NCBI GenBank assembly: GCA_005222975.1
Contig: NJBI01000020.1
Coordinates: 1-51,335, forward strand
DNA from: Promethearchaeota archaeon Loki_b31
GTDB taxonomy: Archaea; Asgardarchaeota; Lokiarchaeia; Sigyniarchaeales; SOKP01
DNA: 51,335 bases
Direction: 5' to 3'
Part shown: piece after piece, positions 35,711-45,004 of the stretch
How positions within the stretch are numbered: the first letter of the stretch is position 1
Layout of the letters: each line of letters starts with the position of its first letter
Translations under genes and position numbers: made by a program
The notes under the pieces: generated by a model
The model's database searches: none
The model's input: only the letters and a program-made list of their open reading frames with translations
Told to the model about the DNA's origin: nothing

Positions 35711-36145
35711 ATGAATGACAAGTTAAAGGAATTTTTAAAAAAAATACACGATCCTAAAAATAATCTTCCAATTTACGCTACAATAATTGTACGTCCCGGC
35801 AAGAACATACTTGATTTCAAAATAAAAAAAGAAGAAGTAAATATCTTAAAAATAATTGCTCACGAAGAAAAAAAAAAAAAAGAAAAAAGTACAGGCTGGT
35901 TTACTCATTCTTTTCATATTCCAATAAAAAATTTAGGACTTTCGGCTGACTCTAAAAATAAAGATATTCTAGCAAATTTATCTAATCCAAACCAGATATC
36001 AAATAAACCAACTAAAGCTTATGTTGAAGATATTTTAAGGAAATATATTGATATTTTACCTGAGAAAAAGAAACATTACTTTAAAACGCAGAGGTATAAG
36101 AAAAAGAAAGAGATGCAAACTGGCGTTAAATTAAAAGGATTTTAA
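35711..36145 (+). CDS. Lysine-rich protein of unknown function
   Basis: A 144-residue basic protein. A strand-rich first half (LPIYATIIVRPGKNILDFKIKKEE) precedes a lysine cluster (HEEKKKKEKSTGW) and a helical, basic tail (LRKYIDILPEKKKHYFKTQRYKKKK). The charge suggests RNA or ribosome contact, but no known domain is recognised. Its stop abuts the stop of the convergent tRNA-binding protein gene with no spacer. Confidence 0.55.
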   Translation: MNDKLKEFLKKIHDPKNNLPIYATIIVRPGKNILDFKIKKEEVNILKIIAHEEKKKKEKSTGWFTHSFHIPIKNLGLSADSKNKDILANLSNPNQISNKPTKAYVEDILRKYIDILPEKKKHYFKTQRYKKKKEMQTGVKLKGF

Positions 36146-36484
36146 TTATTTTATTTTGCTCCCTGGTGGTACTACTTTTCCATTTCGCTCATCTATTTTT
36201 AACAAAAAAGGTTCGTTATTAAAATCCGCAGCTAAAAGCATTCCTTGGCTTTCTAAGCCCATAATTTTTTTTGGTTTAAGATTCGTTAAGATAACAATCT
36301 TCTCGTTTACTAATTCTTCTGGGGAATAATAGCTGGAAATTCCGGTTATAATCTGTCTCAACTTATCCTCTCCACAATCTACTGTTAATCTATAAAGAGT
36401 TTTAGACTTTGTAATACGTTCACAAGTTTTAATTAACCCGACTTTTAAATCTAATTTAGTAAAATCTTTGTAATCGATTACCAT
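36146..36484 (-). CDS. MetRS-beta-like tRNA-binding domain protein
   Basis: A stand-alone OB-fold tRNA-binding domain of 112 residues, like the C-terminal domain (beta subunit) of methionyl-tRNA synthetase and Arc1p/EMAPII. Landmarks are FTKLDLKVGLIKTCE, LYRLTVDCGE, QIITGISSYY, LTNLKPKKIMGLESQGMLLAA and the closing PPGSKIK. It likely assists tRNA binding by MetRS. It starts at ATG 36484, six bases after the trmI stop, so it is in an operon with trmI. Confidence 0.9.
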   Translation of the reverse strand: MVIDYKDFTKLDLKVGLIKTCERITKSKTLYRLTVDCGEDKLRQIITGISSYYSPEELVNEKIVILTNLKPKKIMGLESQGMLLAADFNNEPFLLKIDERNGKVVPPGSKIK

Positions 36485-36490
36485 TATTTA

Positions 36491-37357
36491 TCAACCTCGT
36501 AAGGGCATTCCATTCAATTCGACAAACTCGTCTTGTTTTGGTTTCTTTTCTCGATATGGATTTCTCACATCATTGATTTTTCTTGCAAATGTCATGTAGC
36601 CCGTATGCCCAATCATTCGAACTTCGGGATGGGTTGCATTTTTTTTCACTTGAAATTTTCTTTTAATTAATTCGTATGTATTTATTTCATAAAATCCGTT
36701 TTCTTGCAGAGCAAAAGTTGTTTTTTTAACTTGTTCTATAGCAGGTGAAAATGACACAAAGGTTCCACTAAGTTTAAGATAACTCCTAATTTTTTCAACA
36801 GCCTTCCAAGGTTGTGGCATATCTAAAACAACTGAGTCGACATTTTTGTGTTTAAGATCGTCATTTAAAATATCTCCGAATTGAATTGAGACAAAATCTT
36901 GTAAATTTGCCTTAATAACATTCCTTTGAGCTCGTTTTAGGCTTTTTTCTCTGATATCGTACGAAAATATATGCCCCTCGGGTCTTACATAATTTCCTAA
37001 AATACATGTTAATGCTCCTGAACCACACCCTGCTTCAACAACCATACTGCCAGGGCCAATCCCAGAATACATTAAAATTAATCCTGCGTCTTCCGGATAA
37101 ATTATTTGAGTTTTGCGGCTCATGTAAGTTACATAATCAGAAGGTAAAGGTTTAAAAACATAGAATTTATATCCTTGAGTTTCATAAGGTCGAGAAAATA
37201 TTACAGAACCAAATGGTTTTCCTATTAGATCATCATACTTTATAATCCCTTTATGTGTATGAAATTCACTCCCAGATTCTACACTAACCAACCACTTTCT
37301 TCGTTCATCAAGAATTAGGTAAATTAAATCATTTTCTTTTATTATCTCTTCGGCCAT
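36491..37357 (-). CDS. trmI: tRNA (adenine-N1)-methyltransferase TrmI
   Basis: SAM-dependent TrmI/Trm61-type enzyme that makes m1A in the tRNA T-loop or at A57/58. The ATG at 37357 (288 residues) is preferred over a TTG six codons upstream. The N-terminal beta domain (LILDERRKWLVSVESG) precedes the Rossmann methyltransferase: SAM motif VVEAGCGSGA, IFSYDIREKSLKRAQRN, and the catalytic DMPQPW. The C-terminal HTGYMTFARK is typical. It is co-transcribed with the downstream tRNA-binding protein gene, grouping two tRNA functions. Confidence 0.93.
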   Translation of the reverse strand: MAEEIIKENDLIYLILDERRKWLVSVESGSEFHTHKGIIKYDDLIGKPFGSVIFSRPYETQGYKFYVFKPLPSDYVTYMSRKTQIIYPEDAGLILMYSGIGPGSMVVEAGCGSGALTCILGNYVRPEGHIFSYDIREKSLKRAQRNVIKANLQDFVSIQFGDILNDDLKHKNVDSVVLDMPQPWKAVEKIRSYLKLSGTFVSFSPAIEQVKKTTFALQENGFYEINTYELIKRKFQVKKNATHPEVRMIGHTGYMTFARKINDVRNPYREKKPKQDEFVELNGMPLRG

Positions 37358-37572
37358 AATTAATCTCTTTTCCAAAACCCGAATTTTTTCAATAATATCT
37401 AAAGTGTTCTAATAATTTCGCTGTCATAAATTTTACAAAATTGTAACTTTTTTATAACGTTTTAAATAATTTAAACGAGTTTTTACAAAAAATATAAAAT
37501 ATATGTAAAATTGAAATAATCAATCATTGTTTATGCAACCTTTTTTATAAATACTCGTTAATGATTTAATCT

Positions 37573-38493
37573 ATGAGTAGTGCCAACAAAAATACATCTC
37601 AAATTTCAAAAATCTCTTTTAAAGAACTTCAACTTCAAATTGAAGAATTTAGGCAAAAACGAGATGATTTAAACAAAAAAACTAAAAAATTTATTACCGA
37701 ATTACAAGAGATTGATGGTGAAATCGAGGACTACTTAAAAGTTGTGAAAGACGATTATAAGAAAAAGCGGGATTATTGGAACGATAAGGTAAAGAAATTA
37801 AAAGACAAAAAAATAGAATATAAGCAATTACTAGATAAATGCATCGATGAAGGAAAAGCACTTTTGAAAACAAGCAAAAAGGGCAAAGATACAAAGAAAT
37901 TTATCTCAATTAAACAAATCGATAAGAAAATTGATAATCTAGAAAGACGAATAGAAATTGAAAATTTAGAGATTGTTGAAGAAAATGCAATTGTTGACAA
38001 AATTAGAGAATTAGTTATAATTAAACATGACTTCTTGGATGAGCAACAGAACACTGATTACTTTAGAATTGAGCGTAAAATCCAGATTGTTAAAATTAAT
38101 TTAAATAAGATTTATGAGCAACTAAGTAAATGGTCTAATAAATCTCAAAATTACCATGCCAAAATGCATGAAGCTTATGAAATAATTAACGAATTAAGAG
38201 AGAAAAAGAAAGGTCTTGAAGAAGAGTTGATCGAAAATAAAAAAGCAGCAGATGCATACCACGAACAATTATTGCGAGTTATGGATAAGAGAAAAAAAAT
38301 ATCAAAAGGAAAACGACCATATAACTCCTCTCAAAGTAGGTCAAAAACTCCGTATAGAAAGAAAACAAGAAGAAACGATGATCTTGATAAGTTAAAGCAA
38401 GAAAAATTAGCTGTTGCGTTGGAGAAACAAAAGGCGGGTAAAAAACTAAACCTATTTGAAGCTCGATTAATCCTCGAACAACCGAAAGATTAA
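37573..38493 (+). CDS. Archaeal coiled-coil protein (COG1340-like)
   Basis: A 306-residue protein, nearly all long coiled coil with high Lys/Glu content: FRQKRDDLNKKTKKFITEL is the recurrent RDxLN-type unit, with later helices such as IDKKIDNLERRIEIENLEI. The C-terminal end GKKLNLFEARLILEQ matches the short conserved tail of the archaeal coiled-coil family. A structural, ribosome- or chromosome-associated role has been suggested for the family without proof. ATG 37573, divergent from trmI. The middle contains a basic low-complexity patch (KRPYNSSQSRSKTPYRKK). Confidence 0.75.
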   Translation: MSSANKNTSQISKISFKELQLQIEEFRQKRDDLNKKTKKFITELQEIDGEIEDYLKVVKDDYKKKRDYWNDKVKKLKDKKIEYKQLLDKCIDEGKALLKTSKKGKDTKKFISIKQIDKKIDNLERRIEIENLEIVEENAIVDKIRELVIIKHDFLDEQQNTDYFRIERKIQIVKINLNKIYEQLSKWSNKSQNYHAKMHEAYEIINELREKKKGLEEELIENKKAADAYHEQLLRVMDKRKKISKGKRPYNSSQSRSKTPYRKKTRRNDDLDKLKQEKLAVALEKQKAGKKLNLFEARLILEQPKD

Positions 38494-38880
38494 GTTAAAA
38501 TTTAGGATAAAAAATATTCTTTGTTATGATTATTTTTAATTGGTTACAGAATAAATTCAGAATTAACAAAGTGAAATATTTGAAATACGATTCATTAGCA
38601 ACTCTAAGTAGATTGTATTGTGGCTTCTGTCGTTATTATTTGGCTAAGAAATCTCGCAGAGTTGCCTTCTAAACAAGTAACAGAAATTAAATAGATTTAT
38701 TTTCTCTCTTTGTTTATCTTAATTTTCTTAATATGTTTTTGATAAATCTGATTGTAATATAATCCAAATTTCAAACATATAGATAAAATTCTTAGAAATT
38801 TGTCGTAAGATTTAAAATTATTTGCATTTTATTATAATGCAATAAGAACTTTAAAATTCCAAAAAAAGATTTGATAAAAT
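38494..38880. other. Intergenic region upstream of glyA
   Basis: AT-rich region of 387 bases. It contains a 33-codon frame from GTG 38571 to TAA 38672 with a CGFC pair, too weak to call a gene. It also has an imperfect palindrome TGCATT-7-AATGCA at about 38823-38841, some 40 bases before the glyA start, which could be a regulator site. No RNA gene is recognised. Confidence 0.35.
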
Positions 38881-40209
38881 TTGAAAAAGAAAGTCGAAGA
38901 AATTAGAAATATATTATTAGAACATCATGAATGGTTCCAAAAATCAATACCTCTGATTGCTTCTGAAAACATCACTAGCCCTGCTGTAGACGAAGCTTGT
39001 GCTTCCGATTTCTCACATCGATATGCAGAAGGATGGAGTGGGCAAAGAGTCTATGCAGGATGCAAATATATAGATCAAATCGAAGATATTTGCATGGAAC
39101 TTACAAAGGAATATTTTAGATGTATTCATGCTGATGTAAGGCCTATATCTGGCGTTGTCGCTAACTTAGCAATGTATAACGCATTTACTTCTGATAATAA
39201 TGGTAAAATGTGCTGTATGTCTATTGTTCGGGGAGGTCATATTTCTCATGGACCAAGATTCGCCAAAAGCGGAAGGGAAATTTTTGGTACGGCTGGAACA
39301 ACAAGGGGACTAAATATTGAATATTTAGCATTCAATAACGATGAAATGAATCTCGATATTGATGCTTCAGCTAAGATCATTCGGGAATTTAAACCCGAGT
39401 TAGTTTTATTTGGTGGTTCAGTTTTTCTATTCCCGCATCCCGTTAAAGAACTAGGTGATGTTGCAAAGGAGGTCGGAGCGTATGTTGGCTATGACGGTGC
39501 TCATGTTGCGGGATTAATTGGCTCGGGGTATTTTCAAGACCCTTTAAGAGAAGGAGCTGATGCTATGACTTTTAGTACACATAAAACACTCCCAGGACCT
39601 CAACATGGAGCTTTAGTATCAAATAGGGAAGATTTAATTGAAACTTTAAGATCGTGTGCCTTTCCAGCCTTACTTTCTAATCACCACTTACATAACGTTG
39701 CTGGATTAGCTATAGCATTAGCAGAAATGTTAGAATTTGGTAAAGAATACCATAAAAACGTTATTGAAAACGCTAAAGCTTTAGGGCAAGCTTTATATGA
39801 AAGGGGTATAAATGTACTTATGGAACATAAAGGTTTCACGGAATCCCATCAAATAGTTGTTGATATATCTAATTTTGAGAAAACCATTGGGCTCGGGGGT
39901 GCGATAGAAGCATTACTTGAATCTACTAACATCATTTTAAACAGAAACCTATTACCCAGGGATTTAGCTGAGGGAAGACATTATCAGGATCCGGGAGGCT
40001 TAAGATTGGGGACTTCTGAGGTCACACGGCTTGGAATGGGCAAAAGTGAGATGGTAGATATCGCTGAGTTTATCAAGAAAATCTTAATAGATAAAGCGGA
40101 TCCAAAGAAAGTTAAACAGGAAGTAATAGAATTCAAAAAGAATTTTCAAGAAATTAAATATTGTTTCCAAACCCCTAATAAAGCATATGAGTATTTGAAA
40201 TTTTACTAA
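38881..40209 (+). CDS. glyA: Serine hydroxymethyltransferase
   Basis: PLP enzyme of 442 residues that converts serine and tetrahydropterin to glycine and methylene-tetrahydropterin, supplying the substrate of MetF. The N-terminal IPLIASENITSPAV, SHRYAEGWSGQRVYAGC, the PLP Asp205 in YDGAHVAG and the Schiff-base Lys in FSTHKTLPGPQHG (K235) are intact. The start is TTG; a stop lies two codons upstream, so it is the only start. The archaeal-type length is normal. A separate 54-codon copy of its 3' end lies at 42401-42565. Confidence 0.95.
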   Translation: MKKKVEEIRNILLEHHEWFQKSIPLIASENITSPAVDEACASDFSHRYAEGWSGQRVYAGCKYIDQIEDICMELTKEYFRCIHADVRPISGVVANLAMYNAFTSDNNGKMCCMSIVRGGHISHGPRFAKSGREIFGTAGTTRGLNIEYLAFNNDEMNLDIDASAKIIREFKPELVLFGGSVFLFPHPVKELGDVAKEVGAYVGYDGAHVAGLIGSGYFQDPLREGADAMTFSTHKTLPGPQHGALVSNREDLIETLRSCAFPALLSNHHLHNVAGLAIALAEMLEFGKEYHKNVIENAKALGQALYERGINVLMEHKGFTESHQIVVDISNFEKTIGLGGAIEALLESTNIILNRNLLPRDLAEGRHYQDPGGLRLGTSEVTRLGMGKSEMVDIAEFIKKILIDKADPKKVKQEVIEFKKNFQEIKYCFQTPNKAYEYLKFY

Positions 40210-40410
40210 TTATTTTTTTTATTTTATAAATGTTTGATTAATCAAGACTTAATTCCATTTCTTTGTCTAAATTCCCCGAGTATTAGTCTATTATCATTTT
40301 AATAACTTTTTGATCTTAAATTTCTAAACATATATTTCGGTATACGAAAATATTTATAAAGCTATTTAAAATAATATAACTTATAATGAAAACCTGTTTA
40401 TAATGAAATT

Positions 40411-41394
40411 ATGATCTCTAATCAACAAGATAATATTGAAGATTATTATATTTGGACAAATAAACTCACAAAAGTTTATGGAACTGGTACAAAAAAAATA
40501 CTAGCAGTAGATGGAATTGATTTTACAATGAAATCAGGAGTTCATGGATTTTTAGGTCCAAATGGTGCTGGAAAGACATCAACAATTAACATGTTAATTG
40601 GAGCCATTTCAATTACAGAAGGAGATGCTTTCTTGAAGGGTAAAAAGGCTGGTACTAAAAAAGCTAGAAAATTTATTGGATTTCTTCCTCAAGATCCTGC
40701 TTTTTATGAAAAACTTTCGGGATTAGAATATCTAATTTTTTTAGCACGTTTGAATTCGATTCCTAAAAACATTGCAAAACAAAAAGCTTTAAATTTACTG
40801 AAATTTTTTGATTTGATGGAAGACAAGGATAGGAAAATCAAGACTTATTCTATGGGCATGAAACAGAAAATTGGATTAGCAGCTGGATTAATACATAGTC
40901 CTAAACTCTTAATTTTAGATGAACCTACTAGCAACTTAGACCCTCTCGTAAGAAAAAAAATTATTGATTATGTGAGGAAAATCTCAAAAGATATGAGTAT
41001 TTTTATTTCAAGTCATGTACTTTCTGAAGTCGAACAAATGTGTGATAGAGTCACCATCATCAATAAGGGGAAGATCATATTAACTGATACTGTACAAAAT
41101 ATTAAAAAGTGGTTTTCTAGTTCTACTAATCTCTATATAATTGATACGAATTCTAATGAGACATTCCTATCCGTGATTAAAGGATTAGAAATGATTACAA
41201 ATGCTTGGATTGATGAAAAAGAAAAAAAAGTTTATATCAATACTAATGATGTCAAACAATTTCAAAAGGAAATACCAAAATTAATTATCGATAAGGAATT
41301 AATTCTAAAATCTTTTTATCAACCCGAATCAAGTCTTCAAGATGTATTTTTGGAAATTATAAATAAGGACGAGGGAAAACGTAATGGGTTATAA
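40411..41394 (+). CDS. ABC transporter ATP-binding protein
   Basis: 327-residue ATPase of an ABC-2 exporter: Walker A GPNGAGKT, Q-loop LPQDPAF, signature YSMGMKQKIG, Walker B LLILDEPTSNLDP and switch SSHVL are complete. The C-terminal 90 residues are the regulatory extension seen in this family. It overlaps the permease gene by 11 bases. Upstream, TTATAATGAAA is repeated twice within 21 bases. The pair sits between glyA and a glyA remnant, indicating insertion into an older glyA-rpoD arrangement. Confidence 0.92.
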   Translation: MISNQQDNIEDYYIWTNKLTKVYGTGTKKILAVDGIDFTMKSGVHGFLGPNGAGKTSTINMLIGAISITEGDAFLKGKKAGTKKARKFIGFLPQDPAFYEKLSGLEYLIFLARLNSIPKNIAKQKALNLLKFFDLMEDKDRKIKTYSMGMKQKIGLAAGLIHSPKLLILDEPTSNLDPLVRKKIIDYVRKISKDMSIFISSHVLSEVEQMCDRVTIINKGKIILTDTVQNIKKWFSSSTNLYIIDTNSNETFLSVIKGLEMITNAWIDEKEKKVYINTNDVKQFQKEIPKLIIDKELILKSFYQPESSLQDVFLEIINKDEGKRNGL

Positions 41395-42382
41395 AATTAT
41401 AAGATCTGAAATGGGGGAAGAAACAACGAATAATGTAAATATGAAGGGCGAGAAATCTGGTGTAATAATGAATTTAACAACAACAGCAGTTATTCTTTTT
41501 AAAAAAACATTATTTAAAGACATGTTTAAAATTCCTAAAGTACTCGTTTCTATCACTCTCATGGCTTTTGGTCCTTTAATGGCTATTCTTGCTATTCCTA
41601 CAGGTATTGAGTTTTATAACAATTCATTAAATGATTATCTTGGTTTAACTTATAGTTTTTACACATACTGTATGATGTTTCCAATTATACTTACTGTTGT
41701 TGGTGCTCCCCTTATTGCAGAAGAGTTGAAATCTGGAACAATGTTAACACTCATAAGTAAACCAATTTCAAGAGGAGGAATTTTGATCACAAAATATCTA
41801 GCACTTACTTGTTTCGGGTTTTTAATAAATATAGCATCGTTATCTCTAATAACATTAATCGCTCCATTGAAATACACCTTTGAGGGTGTAGCAGATTTCT
41901 TCGTTATAAATCTACTCTTTTCTCTAATAGTTCAGTTCTTCTTTCAGAGCATCGCATTTAGTTTTTCCTGTTTATTTAAAAAGACACGAAATGCAATATT
42001 AATGCCTTTATTGATTATTATCTTTACTTTTTTTGTATTAATGTCTTTTCGACCACTATTTATGTATATATACTTGGGTGATAGTGAAGTTCCAATATAT
42101 ATCCAATTTCAATTGTTCCATTTTGATTTAGGCTATCACCTGTTTAATGCGTATATAGGGGTTATGAATATCATTTCAGGGGGGGTTTCTGAGAACATGA
42201 TGTATTTCCTTTACATGTTTGGTTTATATACTCAAAAAATTGATTATGACACGTGGGAGATCACTTTTACTCGCAATGATTTTTATTCACCTTTAGGATC
42301 CTTAATTTTTCTACTCTCAATAGCTATTGGGTTGATGTTTTTAGGATATTTCCTCTTTAAAAAGCGAGATATCTCGAGATAA
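41384..42382 (+). CDS. ABC-2 type transporter permease
   Basis: 332-residue membrane partner of the preceding ATPase. The ATG lies 11 bases inside the ATPase gene in another frame. A cytoplasmic N-terminus of about 45 residues is followed by six membrane helices, with the conserved ELKSGTMLTLISKPISR coupling segment after helix 2 and a long extracytoplasmic loop before the last helix. The substrate is unknown. Confidence 0.88.
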   Translation: MGYKIIRSEMGEETTNNVNMKGEKSGVIMNLTTTAVILFKKTLFKDMFKIPKVLVSITLMAFGPLMAILAIPTGIEFYNNSLNDYLGLTYSFYTYCMMFPIILTVVGAPLIAEELKSGTMLTLISKPISRGGILITKYLALTCFGFLINIASLSLITLIAPLKYTFEGVADFFVINLLFSLIVQFFFQSIAFSFSCLFKKTRNAILMPLLIIIFTFFVLMSFRPLFMYIYLGDSEVPIYIQFQLFHFDLGYHLFNAYIGVMNIISGGVSENMMYFLYMFGLYTQKIDYDTWEITFTRNDFYSPLGSLIFLLSIAIGLMFLGYFLFKKRDISR

Positions 42383-42400
42383 TAATTTTTTCTTATTTTA

Positions 42401-42565
42401 AGTGAGATGGAGAATGTCGCTGAATTCTTCAAAAAGTTGTTAATTGACAAAAAGGATCCTAAGAAAGTTAAACAAGATGTATTGGAGTTTAGAAAAGATT
42501 TTCAAGAAATTAAGTATTGTTTTCAATCTCAAAATAAAGCGCATGAATACATGAAATTTTTTTAA
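42401..42565 (+). pseudogene. glyA: Remnant of a second glyA (last 54 codons)
   Basis: The sequence from AGTGAGATG at 42401 to TAA at 42563-42565 translates to a peptide aligning over its full length with the last 54 residues of GlyA (39 identical by hand count; both contain FQEIKYCFQ and DPKKVKQ). At DNA level I count 38 differences in 165 bases, many at third codon positions, so it evolved as a real gene before losing its 5' part. Homology stops abruptly before 42401. It is not part of the ABC permease and has no start. The rest of 42383-42669 contains the rpoD promoter and nothing else visible. Confidence 0.85.
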
Positions 42566-42669
42566 TTCTTTTTTTTACTTTTTTGAGCTTAAATAGTAAA
42601 ATTTATCTTAAATTACACATTTCAACAAGTATTTATACAATATTTACAAAAGTATGAGATGTAAGTACT

Positions 42670-43509
42670 ATGAGCCCTCTAAAACTCGATGTTCTTAAAA
42701 AAAGTGAACATAAAATAGTATTTGTAATAGAAGGTATTTCTATTGAAATGATTAATTCTATACGGCGAATAATACTAACTGAGATTCCTGTTATGGCAAT
42801 TGATGAAATAATCATCTTAAAAAATGATAGTCCGCTTTACGACGAGATTATTTCTCATCGGCTGGGTTTAATTCCTCTGAAAACAGATTTAGATGCATAT
42901 AAGCTACCTCACGAGTGCGAGTGTTTAGGATATGGATGTCCCTTATGCCAGGTCTCTTTAACATGCGAAATTACAAATACTACTAATGCGTTATTAGATA
43001 TTTACTCGGGTGATTTAAAGTCAAACGACCCTAAGATCGTACCAGTTGATCCATACATCCCAATTGTCAAGATTGATAAGAACGCTAAAATCATTATTGA
43101 AGCTTACGCAATCTTAGGTTTCGCTAAAAACCACGCAAAGTGGCAAGTTGTATCAAATGTGGCTTACAGACATTATCCCATAGTTGAGTTTGATGCAAAT
43201 AAGCTTAAAGACCCAGAGGAGAAAAAATTAATAGTTAAAATGTGCCCCGAAAAGCTATTTGAATTAATTAACAATGATTCTTTAAAAATAAAAGAGGATT
43301 ATTGGAAATCTTGCACTTTATGTATGTCTTGTGAGAAAAATAGTAATGGCAAAATTAAAGTAGTTCCAAAGAAAGGTACATATATCTTTTCAATAGAGAG
43401 CGATGGTGTTTTACCTTTTGATGTGTTAATCAGAAAGATTTTCGAGATTTTTAACGAAAAAATTGATGAATTTGTTATAAAATTAGAGGAACTTGAGATA
43501 GAATCATAG
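42670..43509 (+). CDS. rpoD: DNA-directed RNA polymerase subunit D (Rpo3)
   Basis: 279-residue archaeal RNA polymerase subunit D, the alpha-like assembly platform. The N-terminal dimerisation domain has NSIRRIILTEIPVMAID and SHRLGLIPLKTD. A Zn-like cluster CECLGYGCPLC lies near residues 83-93. Cysteines at 192, 215, 218 and 221 (CP, then CTLCMSC) form one [4Fe-4S] site as in iron-sulfur versions of subunit D. It begins the operon rpoD-rpl18e-rpl13-rps9. Confidence 0.95.
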   Translation: MSPLKLDVLKKSEHKIVFVIEGISIEMINSIRRIILTEIPVMAIDEIIILKNDSPLYDEIISHRLGLIPLKTDLDAYKLPHECECLGYGCPLCQVSLTCEITNTTNALLDIYSGDLKSNDPKIVPVDPYIPIVKIDKNAKIIIEAYAILGFAKNHAKWQVVSNVAYRHYPIVEFDANKLKDPEEKKLIVKMCPEKLFELINNDSLKIKEDYWKSCTLCMSCEKNSNGKIKVVPKKGTYIFSIESDGVLPFDVLIRKIFEIFNEKIDEFVIKLEELEIES

Positions 43510-43710
43510 TCAATCAAGAATTTATTAAGATATCATAAATGTTACAGATTTTATTTAAATAACTTTCTAATTATTTTTTACTTATTTTGATGTCGCATGT
43601 GTAATCATCTAAGCACTAATGGAAAAGACTTTCAAACAAATCGATAAAATATTTAAGTTTTGAGCAATTTTCAAGATTAATATTCTAAAATTTCAATAAT
43701 TGAGCACAAA

Positions 43711-44067
43711 ATGAGTCATCGTATAAGCGGCCCTTCAAATTATTATGTAAGAAGGCTAATTCGTGATTTATGGAAGACAAAAAGGCGAATTTGGAAAAAG
43801 GTCTCAAAAAAGCTATCAGGACCTAGGAGTAATAGAGTAGAAGCAAATCTCTACCGAATCAATAAAAAAACTAAAGAAAATGATGTTATAGTTGTTCCAG
43901 GTAAGGTATTGTCACTTGGCGATTTAGACCATAAATTAACTATTGCGTGTTTAGATTGTTCTACGCCTGCTCGAAAAAAAATTGAAATTTCAGGGAGCAA
44001 ACTCTTGTCAATTGAAGAATTGCTTGAACAAAATCCTGAAGGAAAAGAAGTAAAGGTATTTTACTGA
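43711..44067 (+). CDS. rpl18e: Ribosomal protein L18e
   Basis: A 118-residue archaeal/eukaryotic large-subunit protein (eL18). It has RRLIRDLWKTKRRIWKKVSKKL, the VVPGKVLSLGDLDHKLTIACL core and a GKEVKVFY-like C-terminus. The 200-base AT-rich gap from rpoD may contain its own promoter. It is in the conserved order before rpl13 and rps9. Confidence 0.95.
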   Translation: MSHRISGPSNYYVRRLIRDLWKTKRRIWKKVSKKLSGPRSNRVEANLYRINKKTKENDVIVVPGKVLSLGDLDHKLTIACLDCSTPARKKIEISGSKLLSIEELLEQNPEGKEVKVFY

Positions 44068-44091
44068 TATTTAAAAACGAGAGAGATTTAA

Positions 44092-44562
44092 ATGCAAGAA
44101 TATCTGTTAATAGACGCGAAAAACAAGATTTTAGGAAGGTTTTGTAGTCAGGTAGCTAAGAAAGCGCTATTAGGTGAGGCAATTGTTATAATTAATGCTA
44201 AAGAAGCAATAATTAGTGGTACTAAACGAAATATTCATGAAAAATATTTATCTAAGCTCAACATTAGCACTGCTACGAATCCTAGAAGAGGACCCTTCTG
44301 GCCAAGGCGACCTGATACTTTCATGAGAAATATAATTAAAAAAATGCTCCCAACAAAGAAAATCCGAGGTAAAGACGCTCTTAAAAGGGTTCATGTATAT
44401 ATCGGAGCTATTCCACACCGCTTCCAGAACAGATATCAAAAGTTAATTCCTACAGAGATACCTAATGCGGATAAGCAAAGACTCTCGTACTATAACAAAT
44501 TTATTACCTTAGAAAACCTTTGTTCTCGAATTGGATGGAAAAATACACAAATTGAGGCTTAA
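44092..44562 (+). CDS. rpl13: Ribosomal protein L13
   Basis: A 156-residue uL13. It begins LLIDAKNKILGRFCSQVAKKAL and has AIISGTKRNIHEKY, RGPFWPRRPDTFMRN and IRGKDALKRVHVYIGAIP, all in the expected order. It starts 24 bases after rpl18e, with GAGAG as a ribosome-binding site nearby. Confidence 0.96.
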   Translation: MQEYLLIDAKNKILGRFCSQVAKKALLGEAIVIINAKEAIISGTKRNIHEKYLSKLNISTATNPRRGPFWPRRPDTFMRNIIKKMLPTKKIRGKDALKRVHVYIGAIPHRFQNRYQKLIPTEIPNADKQRLSYYNKFITLENLCSRIGWKNTQIEA

Positions 44563-44567
44563 ATACC

Positions 44568-44984
44568 ATGTCTGAAAGAATAAAAATAATTCAATCTTCG
44601 GGTAAAAGAAAAACGGCGATTGCTCGAGCCGTATTAAAATATCCTGCGAAAGGACAGATTAGAATTAACAACATCCCATTAAAAAATTATGAACCTGATA
44701 TTGCTAGAATGAGAATCCAAGAAGTTTTCGAAGTTATCGATCATCCCAAATTAGAAAAATGTGATATCACTATACGCGTAAAAGGTGGTGGGACAATGGG
44801 TCAAACAGATGCCGTCCGTATTGCTATTGCTAAATCCATAAATAAATTTATTGGAACAAAAACTATTGAAAAATCATTTAGAGAGTATGACGAATCTTTA
44901 CTCTCTGGAGATTCAAGACGAACAGAACCAAAACATTTTGGAGGAAAAAAAGCTCGCGCTCGAAGGCAAAAATCTTTTAGATAA
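44568..44984 (+). CDS. rps9: Ribosomal protein S9
   Basis: A 138-residue uS9 with the N-terminal SSGKRKTAIARAVLK and the C-terminal basic tail GGKKARARRQKSFR that reaches the P-site tRNA. It starts five bases after rpl13. In many archaea rpoN and rpoK follow; here the cluster ends and aroA is convergent. Confidence 0.96.
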   Translation: MSERIKIIQSSGKRKTAIARAVLKYPAKGQIRINNIPLKNYEPDIARMRIQEVFEVIDHPKLEKCDITIRVKGGGTMGQTDAVRIAIAKSINKFIGTKTIEKSFREYDESLLSGDSRRTEPKHFGGKKARARRQKSFR

Positions 44985-45004
44985 TTTAGAATTCGTTTTA
45001 TATT

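Noticed and set aside
38571..38672. 33-residue frame with a CGFC pair before glyA
   Set aside because: It has a GTG start without ribosome-binding site or TATA box, too few residues and only one CxxC, so it cannot be separated from chance.
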